A stretch of 6,656 nt of DNA from Streptomycetaceae bacterium (GTDB lineage: Bacteria > Actinomycetota > Actinomycetes > Nanopelagicales > Nanopelagicaceae). The translations under genes and the position numbers were made by a program. Shown here piece after piece: positions 1-5,514 of this stretch. The notes beneath the pieces were generated by a model. That model had not been told where the DNA came from. It was given only the letters and a program-made list of their open reading frames with translations, and made no database searches. The DNA lies in assembly GCA_027490415.1 (NCBI GenBank), contig JAIXYD010000177.1, forward strand, positions 1 to 6,656, in the 5' to 3' direction. Numbering within the stretch: the stretch's first letter is position 1; every line of letters begins with the position of its first letter.

Positions 1-1261
1 AAACTTCATCAGTTGAAAGTGAGAGAGAAGATTCAAGTTGGGCCGGTGCGATAGATGTTGCAACATCACGGATTGCAACCATTGCGAGTGGTTCTTCTTG
101 TCCAATGACCCATTGAGCAACACCACCCAATTGATATTTTGCAACTAACTGCGTGCGAACTGAAAAACTTTGTGCATTTTGATGCCACGCAGTTCGGCTT
201 GCAGTACACGTTGTCGAGAGACCGTTACTTGTCTCACCGGTGTATTGACGCTTGTAAGAGAAGGTGACTTCTGCGAACTTTTCGTTGTAAGTCGGAACTG
301 CGCCATACGTAGCGGCAATACTCGCTGCATCTCTCATCAGAAATGTTCCTGCCTTAGCTGAAGGGGTAATTATCTTCGCCAAATTCGATGGACAAACCCC
401 TTCGACTTTTGTTACCCAATCTTTTCCGTATCCCGGAAGTCCTAAATAAACTTTCGAGGCAGGCATGATCGAAACTGCATACTTAACAGTCTTCTCTGTC
501 CAGGCGATAGGTCCGATCGGACCTGGTCGTGATGTCGAATAGTCGTAGGTCATGATTCGAAGGCGATCTATAAATGGCGCAATGTCTGCCCAGGCATAAA
601 CAAAATAACCTTTTTGCTTTTCAGCTGGATCGAAGAGATAAGGAGTAGTGACCGAAAGAATTTTCTTCTGTGCATGCAGGGCGGCACTTAACTCTTTGAT
701 GAAAAGTACCCAATTAGGGGCAGTAGCCTTCCATGTTGTATTCGGATCGATAAATGCAAAGCCTTCAAAATCTAAATCGATTCCATCGTAAGACTTCGTC
801 TCATCACATTTTTTTGGATCCTTGGCGTCTGGCGGACAGACAATAGCCATAATGGCATCCACGACTTGTTTGCGGGTAACTGGTTTTGAAATGAGATTGG
901 CAAGAACTAACTTCTCTGTTCCATCTGTAATCGTTGGAATAATCGTCATTCCAGCATTTCGAAGTGCGGCTAACGGCTCTGTAATCGGAACACTTGGATT
1001 CGCAGTCTTGTAAACATCTGCGACGACAGGTTTCTTGGTCTTTCCATCAAATTTGAGGGTGTACCAGAACGGCATGATTTCTTTGATCAAATCTGCGTTA
1101 GCAAGAACTGCAGGAAGATAAGTCTTCATTGAATAGTAAGGCAGCCAGCCTGTCAGAATTTTGCGAGGTGGATTAGTGGCTTCAGCGCTCTCAATGTTCT
1201 GTAGCGGAGTAGCAAGTAGAAAGAGCGCTAAAAGTATTGATAGCGCAGGGAGTCGCTTCAT
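1..1261 (-). CDS. Secreted GH18-family glycosidase (chitinase/SleL-like), 3' end cut by window
   Basis: A reading frame of 420 codons runs without a stop from ATG at 1261 down to the window edge, so the C-terminus is missing. Residues 1-28 look like a Sec signal peptide: K2 R3, a hydrophobic core at about 5-20, and likely cleavage near SAEA. There is no lipobox Cys, so the product is probably exported as a soluble protein. The mature part begins with ILTGWLPYYS, typical of GH18 barrels. The catalytic signature DGIDLDFEG at 159-167 carries the full DxxDxDxE pattern, with E166 as the expected acid. MTYDYS at 237-242 and GGVAQW at 379-384 match later conserved barrel strands. GH18 enzymes cleave beta-1,4 bonds next to N-acetylglucosamine in chitin or peptidoglycan. 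No LysM or chitin-binding module is visible in the part seen, so the substrate is open. C142/C152 and C290/C352 could form disulfides. The start overlaps the DUF3039 stop (ATGA) with no strong Shine-Dalgarno site, suggesting translational coupling. Confidence 0.9.
   Translation of the reverse strand, partial: MKRLPALSILLALFLLATPLQNIESAEATNPPRKILTGWLPYYSMKTYLPAVLANADLIKEIMPFWYTLKFDGKTKKPVVADVYKTANPSVPITEPLAALRNAGMTIIPTITDGTEKLVLANLISKPVTRKQVVDAIMAIVCPPDAKDPKKCDETKSYDGIDLDFEGFAFIDPNTTWKATAPNWVLFIKELSAALHAQKKILSVTTPYLFDPAEKQKGYFVYAWADIAPFIDRLRIMTYDYSTSRPGPIGPIAWTEKTVKYAVSIMPASKVYLGLPGYGKDWVTKVEGVCPSNLAKIITPSAKAGTFLMRDAASIAATYGAVPTYNEKFAEVTFSYKRQYTGETSNGLSTTCTASRTAWHQNAQSFSVRTQLVAKYQLGGVAQWVIGQEEPLAMVAIRDVATSIAPAQLESSLSLSTDEV
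509..524. repeat. 16-bp perfect palindrome inside the GH18 gene
   Basis: AGGTCCGATCGGACCT reads identically on both strands. It lies in the GH18 coding region and encodes the Gly-Pro-Ile-Gly-Pro stretch at about residues 247-251. The symmetry may simply come from Gly (GGN) and Pro (CCN) codons being complementary to each other. A protein-binding role is possible but unsupported. Confidence 0.6.
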
Positions 1262-1551
1262 TCCGATTCTTTTTTATCTGATTTATCTGGCAAAGACTCA
1301 AAGATAGCTTTACAAGTAGGACATATTGGATACTTCTCTGGATCGTGCGATGGCACCCACTTTTTGCCACACAAAGCACGGACTGCTTTGCCGGTTACTG
1401 CCGATTCAACGACTTTTTCTTTCTTGATGTAGTGCGCATATCGATCGTGTCCGCCCTCATCATCTTCTAGCTCTGGGCGCGTAAGTAGATCTGTATCGCT
1501 ATCAAGCGAGAGGTCGCGTGTGCCGCGTGTGCCTCGTGAAAACAAACCCAT
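1258..1551 (-). CDS. DUF3039 small zinc-ribbon-like protein
   Basis: This 97-residue cytoplasmic protein matches the actinobacterial DUF3039 family, recognised from the core 'H-DRYAHY...ALCGKKWVPSHDPEKYPICPTCK'-type pattern. H35 and H40 come first, then CGKKW at 61-65 and CPTC at 77-80. C61, C77 and C80 with a nearby His could bind one zinc ion. The first 33 residues are charged and low in complexity (an acidic ELEDDEGG run), and the last 12 are Lys/Glu/Ser-rich, so both ends are probably disordered. There is no signal peptide. The function of the family is not known. It is the first gene of a two-gene unit with the GH18 enzyme, overlapping it by four bases, and is divergent from the carbamoyltransferase. 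ATG at 1551 fits a leaderless transcript, since TATCCT ends eight bases upstream. The family call rests on pattern recognition, not a profile search. Confidence 0.88.
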   Translation of the reverse strand: MGLFSRGTRGTRDLSLDSDTDLLTRPELEDDEGGHDRYAHYIKKEKVVESAVTGKAVRALCGKKWVPSHDPEKYPICPTCKAIFESLPDKSDKKESE

Positions 1552-1558
1552 GTGCCAA

Positions 1559-1564
1559 AGGATA
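1559..1564 (-). promoter_or_regulatory. Probable -10 box for DUF3039-GH18 unit (leaderless)
   Basis: On the minus strand this reads TATCCT, matching TAnnnT, and is followed by seven bases and then the ATG at 1551. That distance would start transcription at or one base before the start codon. No good -35 box is visible, which is common in Actinobacteria. No Shine-Dalgarno site precedes the ATG, as expected for a leaderless message. Confidence 0.5.
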
Positions 1565-1575
1565 CTGGCAGCCGA

Positions 1576-1581
1576 TACAAT
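1576..1581 (+). promoter_or_regulatory. Probable -10 box for argF (leaderless)
   Basis: TACAAT differs from TATAAT at one position. Its last T lies exactly seven bases before ATG 1588, so transcription would begin on that ATG. A weak -35 candidate (GTGCCA, 4 of 6 to TTGACA) sits at 1552-1557 with an 18-base spacer. The box decides between the tandem ATG codons at 1585 and 1588 in favour of 1588. Confidence 0.55.
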
Positions 1582-1587
1582 TTCATG

Positions 1588-2526
1588 ATGAAGGACCTAC
1601 TGCGTACGCAAGATTTATCTCGCGATGATGTTGAGATGCTCCTCACTACCTCCGCCGATTTTGCTGTAGATCCATTGAAATCTCGGGATGCGCTAGCCCA
1701 TAAGAGCGTTGCCATTTACATGACAAAGCCAAGCACTCGAACTCGTTTGGCTTCAGAGACAGCAGTTGCACACTTAGGTGGAACGCCGATTTTTATTCGC
1801 GGGGATGAACTGCAACTAGGTCGCGGCGAAACGATTGCTGATACAGCGCGCATCATCAGCGGTTATTGCTCAGCTTTGATTGTGCGCACATTTGCTCAAG
1901 CAGATGTAAACGAATTAGGCGAACATTCTTCTATTCCAGTTATTAATGCACTTACAGATGACGATCATCCAACTCAGCTTCTTGCAGATTGGTTAACAAT
2001 TCGCGAGACATTTGGTAAGGATGTTTCTGGTAGAAAGTTTGTGTACCTCGGTGACGGAAACAATATGTCACATGCCTGGCTCACGATGGGTGCAATCATG
2101 GGTGCGCACGTTGTAGTAGCAACTCCATCTGGATCATGGGCTCCTGATGCGCACGTTGTTGCAGAAGCCGAGAAAATTGCTGCACGCAGTGGTGGACGAA
2201 TTGAAGTTCTCAACGATCCTGAAATTGCAGCTAAAGATGCCAGCGTTCTCTATACAGATGTATGGATGTCTATGGGTGATCCAGAATCAGAGCGAGCAGA
2301 GAAAATGCGTGCTCTCGCTCCCTTTGCAGTGACCGAAAATCTGATGGGACTTACAGCGCCAGATTCAATATTCATGCATTGCCTTCCTGCCCACCGAGGT
2401 GAAGAAGTTGAAGCCGCTGTTATTGATGGCCCAAAATCGGTCATTTGGCGTGAAGCCCTGCATCGTCGCACCACAATTCAGGCAATTCTTTATCACGCTT
2501 CACGTGGTGAACTAAGGGGTAACTAG
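1588..2526 (+). CDS. argF: Ornithine carbamoyltransferase (ArgF-like)
   Basis: Ornithine carbamoyltransferase makes citrulline from ornithine and carbamoyl phosphate in arginine synthesis, as a cytoplasmic trimer. With start 1588 the product is 312 residues, normal for the family. Carbamoyl-phosphate motifs are KPSTRTR (47-53) and HPTQ (127-130). GDGNN (155-159) opens the second domain. The ornithine-side motifs DVWMSMG (224-230) and HCLPAHRG (264-271, with C265) favour ornithine over aspartate as acceptor. Two places depart from the usual OTC: MTKPSTRTRLASE replaces the common FEKPSTRTR(V/F)SFE, and EALHRR replaces the highly conserved EAENR near the C-terminus, so this may be a divergent OTC or a related carbamoyltransferase. 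The frame is open upstream to GTG 1552, but that codon abuts the divergent gene's ATG and has no ribosome site; ATG 1585 is a close alternative. No other arginine gene is nearby. The carbamoyltransferase family is certain, the ornithine specificity likely. Confidence 0.92.
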   Translation: MKDLLRTQDLSRDDVEMLLTTSADFAVDPLKSRDALAHKSVAIYMTKPSTRTRLASETAVAHLGGTPIFIRGDELQLGRGETIADTARIISGYCSALIVRTFAQADVNELGEHSSIPVINALTDDDHPTQLLADWLTIRETFGKDVSGRKFVYLGDGNNMSHAWLTMGAIMGAHVVVATPSGSWAPDAHVVAEAEKIAARSGGRIEVLNDPEIAAKDASVLYTDVWMSMGDPESERAEKMRALAPFAVTENLMGLTAPDSIFMHCLPAHRGEEVEAAVIDGPKSVIWREALHRRTTIQAILYHASRGELRGN

Positions 2527-2527
2527 T

Positions 2528-2533
2528 TACTCT
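2528..2533 (+). promoter_or_regulatory. Probable -10 box for pntAA (leaderless)
   Basis: TACTCT matches TAnnnT and is followed by exactly six bases before the pntAA ATG at 2540, placing +1 on the A of ATG. The 13 bases between the argF stop and pntAA contain no Shine-Dalgarno sequence. This suggests the pnt genes have their own start of transcription in addition to any read-through from argF. The -35 region lies inside argF and is weak. Confidence 0.5.
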
Positions 2534-2539
2534 TTCTCC

Positions 2540-3664
2540 ATGTTGGTAGCCGTTCCTAAAGAGATCCGCGATGGCGAAAAGCGCGTCGCACTTGTCCCAG
2601 ACATCATCAATAAATTAACGCGCCTTGGCCTTGAAGTGGTCATTGAATCTGGCGCTGGAATTTCTGCGCAAGCAAGTGATGATGCCTATCGCGCTGCAGG
2701 TGCACAAGTGGTTGCAGGCGATGTGCTCAGGAGCGCCGATGTTGTTCTCTCGGTTACCGCTCTCACTCCGGGTCAAATCGCGACCTTGAAAAAAGGTGCG
2801 ATCACCATTTCATTCTTATCCGTTGTAAATCAGCGCGAATCAATTGAAGCCGCGGTAGCTGCAGGAGTCACGGCATTCTCCTTGGAGCTAGTTCCTAGAA
2901 TTTCTCGCGCACAATCAATGGATGCGCTCACATCTCAAGCTCTATGCGCTGGTTATCGCGCATCACTCGTGGGCGCTGAACTCTCACCGCGATTCTTCCC
3001 GATGTTAATGACTGCAGCCGGAACCGTTACTCCTGCGCAAGTCCTTGTGCTTGGTGCAGGTGTCGCTGGCTTGCAGGCGATTGCAACGGCTCGTCGTTTA
3101 GGTGCGGTTGTATCTGCCTACGATGTGCGTCCATCATCTGCCGATGAAGTGAAGTCGATGGGTGCAACATTTATTGAACTCGAACTTGAATCACTCGAAG
3201 GTGCTGGCGGTTATGCACGCGAGATGACAGAAGAGCGCGCTGCAAAGCAACGCGAACTATTGACTCCATATATTGCAAAGTCTCACGTTGTGATTACAAC
3301 TGCAGCTGTTCCGGGCCGTACTGCGCCACGATTGATGACAGCGGCGATGGTTGATGCAATGGAAGAAGGCACAGTGATCGTGGACCTTGCTGCAGAAACC
3401 GGTGGCAATGTTGAAGGATCGAAGCCAGGTGAGATTGTTGTAACAAGTAAAGGTGTACGTATTTGGGGCGGCAAAGATGTTCCAAGCCAGCTCCCATTCC
3501 ACGCATCAAGCTTGTACTCACGTAACGTCGTCAACCTACTTACACTGCTAACAAAGCCCGCCAGTGAAGGTATTGCGACTTCATTTGATATCAACTTTGA
3601 GGATGAAATTATCGATGGCTCTGCCGTCACACATGCTGGCGTCGATCGAAAGGCAGGTAAGTAA
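2540..3664 (+). CDS. pntAA: NAD(P)+ transhydrogenase subunit alpha 1 (NAD-binding domain I)
   Basis: This 374-residue cytoplasmic subunit binds NAD(H) and passes hydride to NADP+ on the beta subunit while protons cross the membrane. It begins with MLVAVPKEIRDGEKRVAL, the standard start of the alanine dehydrogenase/PntA N-terminal domain. PRISRAQSMD at 119-128 contains R120, Q125 and D128, which line up with the RQD loop (R127, Q132, D135) of the Rhodospirillum rubrum enzyme. The Rossmann motif is GAGVAG at 172-177, with D195 at the end of the second strand in the ribose-binding place. GGYAREM (223-229) and VDLAAETGGN (281-290) are typical of transhydrogenase rather than alanine dehydrogenase. 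The protein ends without membrane helices, so this is the split alpha1 type, not the fused E. coli PntA. ATG 2540 lies 13 bases after the argF stop; pntAB starts one base after its own stop. Confidence 0.96.
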   Translation: MLVAVPKEIRDGEKRVALVPDIINKLTRLGLEVVIESGAGISAQASDDAYRAAGAQVVAGDVLRSADVVLSVTALTPGQIATLKKGAITISFLSVVNQRESIEAAVAAGVTAFSLELVPRISRAQSMDALTSQALCAGYRASLVGAELSPRFFPMLMTAAGTVTPAQVLVLGAGVAGLQAIATARRLGAVVSAYDVRPSSADEVKSMGATFIELELESLEGAGGYAREMTEERAAKQRELLTPYIAKSHVVITTAAVPGRTAPRLMTAAMVDAMEEGTVIVDLAAETGGNVEGSKPGEIVVTSKGVRIWGGKDVPSQLPFHASSLYSRNVVNLLTLLTKPASEGIATSFDINFEDEIIDGSAVTHAGVDRKAGK

Positions 3665-3665
3665 C

Positions 3666-3965
3666 ATGGATGCACTGACACCTATTGCAGTGATTTCAAT
3701 CTTCACGCTCTCTGTCTTCGTCGGATTTGAGGTCGTCTCTAAAGTTTCTTCAACGCTTCATACGCCTTTGATGTCTGGTGCTAACGCGATTCACGGTGTG
3801 ATTTTGGTCGGTGCGATCATCGTCTGCTCACATTCAGATACAACGCTAGAACTCACCCTCTCTGTCATCGCAATTATTTTGGCCACAATTAACATGATCG
3901 GCGGCTTTGTTGTCACGGACCGCATGCTCGAAATGTTTAAGGGCAAGAAAGGAGGCGACAAGTGA
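3666..3965 (+). CDS. pntAB: NAD(P)+ transhydrogenase subunit alpha 2 (membrane)
   Basis: This 99-residue inner-membrane protein is the small alpha2 part of the proton channel. Three hydrophobic helices are visible, at about 5-24, 39-56 and 65-84, and the lysine-rich end (KGKKGGDK) should lie on the cytoplasmic side. SGANAIHG at 37-44 is the family signature; H43 aligns with the channel histidine of the Thermus alpha2 subunit (His42). NMIGGFVVTDRML at 76-88 is the conserved end of the last helix. The true start is ATG 3666, one base after the pntAA stop, preceded by a weak purine-rich site (AGGCAGG); the frame extends upstream, but that part is a shadow of pntAA. The stop overlaps the pntB GTG start by four bases (GTGA), so the two membrane subunits are probably translated together. 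Confidence 0.96.
   Translation: MDALTPIAVISIFTLSVFVGFEVVSKVSSTLHTPLMSGANAIHGVILVGAIIVCSHSDTTLELTLSVIAIILATINMIGGFVVTDRMLEMFKGKKGGDK
3948..3955 (+). promoter_or_regulatory. Strong ribosome binding site for pntB
   Basis: AAAGGAGG lies inside the last codons of pntAB, six bases before the GTG start of pntB. It is the strongest Shine-Dalgarno sequence in the window and fixes the GTG at 3962 as the pntB start. Confidence 0.85.
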
Positions 3966-5335
3966 GCGATTTCGTATATGACCTCATTGGCCTAACAGCT
4001 GGCGTCTTCTTTATTCTTGCTCTCAAGGGTCTTTCACACCCAAGCACTGCACGTCGCGGAAACCTCATCGGTGCACTCGGTGCTGGTGTTGCCACAGTAG
4101 TTGTCTTCTTCCATGGAGAGATAAAGAATCTTTGGTGGATCTTGGGTGCAATTGCTGTAGGAACCATCGTCGGTGTACCTGCAGCTCGCAAGGTTCAGAT
4201 GACACAGATGCCACAACTTGTCGCACTCTTTAATGGTGTCGGTGGCGGAGCAGCAGCCCTAGTTGCGATCGTTGAATACCTGAGCCTTGGAGACACTGCA
4301 ACAACTGCAGAAGTGATCTTCACAGTATTTACAGTCGTCGTTGGTTGCGTATCTTTCAGCGGTTCGATCGTGACTTATTTGAAGCTACAAGAGCTCATGA
4401 CTACACGTCCTGTTGTATTTCCAGGTGGACGTTTCGTTATTGCAGCAACCCTTGCTGCAGTGCTCGGTTCTTCTGTCTGGGTAGTCCTAGAGCTAGGTAC
4501 TACGCCACTTTTGGTCGTTGCTGGTCTCTCTCTAGCCTTCGGAATTCTCTTCGTGCTACCTGTTGGTGGCGCAGACGTTCCTATCGTTATCTCACTCCTT
4601 AACGCTTTTACAGGTCTGACAGTTGCAGCAAGCGGATATGTTCTTCAATCAACACTCTTGATTATCGCAGGAACACTCGTTGGTGCATCAGGAACAATCT
4701 TGACGCGCATGATGGCTGAGGCGATGGGACGTTCACTCTTTGGAACTCTCTTCGGTGCATTTACAGCAAAGCCACAAGATACAAGTGGTGTTGCAGAAGA
4801 TCGTCCAGTGCGAAGTGGTTCGCCTGATGACGTCGCAATCTTGCTTAACTATGCACGCCGCGTCGTGATCGTTCCTGGATTTGGTCTTGCTGTTGCGCAA
4901 GCTCAACACACAGTTCGCGAACTCGCAGATCTCATGATTTCAAAGGGCATCGATGTTGCATACGGAATTCACCCCGTTGCAGGTCGCATGCCTGGACACA
5001 TGAACGTCTTGCTTGCTGAAGCGAATGTGCCGTACGATCAATTAGCGGAGATGGAAGAAGTTAATCCAACATTTGGTCAGACAGATGTCGCAATTGTTAT
5101 TGGTGCAAACGATGTCGTGAATCCTGCAGCAAAGACAACTCCTGGATGTCCAATTTATGGAATGCCAATCTTGGAAGTTTCAAATGCTGCTAACGTCATC
5201 TTCCTAAAGCGTTCGATGCGTCCAGGATTTGCTGGAATCGAGAACGAATTGCTCTATGACCCAAAGACTATGTTGCTCTTTGGTGATGCGAAGGCTTCCC
5301 TTACAAAGGTTGTCTCGGCACTCAAAGCTCTGTAG
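3962..5335 (+). CDS. pntB: NAD(P)+ transhydrogenase subunit beta
   Basis: This 457-residue subunit has a membrane domain (about 1-265, eight or nine helices) and a cytoplasmic NADP(H)-binding domain III (about 285-457). Helix motifs are intact: MPQLVALFNGVGGGAA (83-98) and GGADVP (202-207), followed by SLLN at 211-214. D205 and N214 line up with E. coli beta Asp213 and Asn222. Position 91 is Asn where E. coli has the channel histidine His91, consistent with the alpha2 histidine taking that role. In domain III, PGFGLAVAQAQ (305-315) is the NADP-binding loop, and IHPVAGRMPGHMNVLLAEA (336-354), GANDVVNPAA (381-390), KRSM (416-419) and GDAKAS (441-446) are all conserved. It starts at GTG 3962, overlapping the pntAB stop. 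The last two codons and the stop are also the first part of a 16-bp tandem repeat. Confidence 0.97.
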   Translation: MSDFVYDLIGLTAGVFFILALKGLSHPSTARRGNLIGALGAGVATVVVFFHGEIKNLWWILGAIAVGTIVGVPAARKVQMTQMPQLVALFNGVGGGAAALVAIVEYLSLGDTATTAEVIFTVFTVVVGCVSFSGSIVTYLKLQELMTTRPVVFPGGRFVIAATLAAVLGSSVWVVLELGTTPLLVVAGLSLAFGILFVLPVGGADVPIVISLLNAFTGLTVAASGYVLQSTLLIIAGTLVGASGTILTRMMAEAMGRSLFGTLFGAFTAKPQDTSGVAEDRPVRSGSPDDVAILLNYARRVVIVPGFGLAVAQAQHTVRELADLMISKGIDVAYGIHPVAGRMPGHMNVLLAEANVPYDQLAEMEEVNPTFGQTDVAIVIGANDVVNPAAKTTPGCPIYGMPILEVSNAANVIFLKRSMRPGFAGIENELLYDPKTMLLFGDAKASLTKVVSALKAL

Positions 5336-5399
5336 TTCTAGGGCTCTGTAGTTGTAGGGCTCTGTAGTTGTAGGGCTCTGTAGTTGTAGGGCTCTGTAG
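5327..5399 (+). repeat. 16-bp tandem repeat, about 4.6 copies, starting inside pntB stop region
   Basis: The unit GCTCTGTAGTTGTAGG occurs at 5327-5342 (with C in place of G at 5338), then exactly at 5343-5358, 5359-5374 and 5375-5390, and as nine bases at 5391-5399. The first unit contains the pntB final codons GCT CTG and its TAG stop, so the array appears to have grown by slippage from the gene's end. AGGGCTCT recurs at 5340, 5356, 5372 and 5388. In RNA (AGGGCUCU) it is self-complementary if G-U pairs are allowed, so neighbouring copies can form an 8-bp stem with an 8-base loop. Each unit carries TAGs, and the 16-base period puts stops in all three forward frames. There are no spacers, so it is not a CRISPR array. 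Confidence 0.97.
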
Positions 5400-5485
5400 A
5401 ACAAACGCTGTAACCCACGGACTGTTGCTCTGACCGCGCACGGTGACGTCCGAAAATTGGAGTTGCAGGTAGTTGAAAGTTCAAT

Positions 5486-5491
5486 TACTCT
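5486..5491 (+). promoter_or_regulatory. Possible -10 box for the pirin gene
   Basis: TACTCT, the same hexamer as before pntAA, has TTGCAG (TTG of TTGACA) at 5463-5468 with a 17-base spacer. Transcription would begin near 5498, giving a leader of about 17 bases that includes the ribosome site. Support is modest. Confidence 0.35.
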
Positions 5492-5503
5492 CGGAGCATA
5501 GCC

Positions 5504-5509
5504 AAGGAG
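5504..5509 (+). promoter_or_regulatory. Ribosome binding site of the pirin gene
   Basis: AAGGAG lies five bases before ATG 5515. It settles the start there rather than at the in-frame TTG at 5473, which has no such site. Confidence 0.8.
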
Positions 5510-5514
5510 TAAAA

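Larger units (their letters stand above)
5336..5514. other. Intergenic spacer between pntB and the pirin gene
   Basis: This 179-bp gap is the only sizeable non-coding stretch. Its first third is the tandem repeat. The rest has a weak nested inverted repeat (CGGAC at 5418-5422 with GTCCG at 5448-5452, around ACCG/CGGT at 5433-5444), then a possible promoter and the pirin ribosome site. No U-rich terminator tail and no small gene were seen. Confidence 0.7.

Noticed and set aside
1552..1587. Upstream GTG start at 1552 giving a 324-residue carbamoyltransferase
   Set aside because: The GTG directly abuts the divergent ATG at 1551, has no ribosome site, and the extra 12 residues match no family pattern. 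A -10 box sits inside this stretch.
3564..3665. Longer pntAB frame beginning inside pntAA
   Set aside because: The first 34 codons are pntAA read in another frame. The conserved protein begins at ATG 3666.
5327..5399. CRISPR array or iterons
   Set aside because: Units are contiguous with no spacers and start in a gene's stop codon; no cas or replication genes are near.
5204..5404. Minus-strand frame across the tandem repeat
   Set aside because: Its repetitive translation comes from the array and its remainder is antisense to pntB; no start signal or family match.
5418..5452. Intrinsic terminator after pntB
   Set aside because: CGGAC/GTCCG with inner ACCG/CGGT gives a short interrupted stem followed by AAAATTGG rather than a T run.
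5473..5514. TTG start for the pirin gene at 5473
   Set aside because: AAGGAG sits five bases before ATG 5515, and the 14 added residues do not look like pirin.
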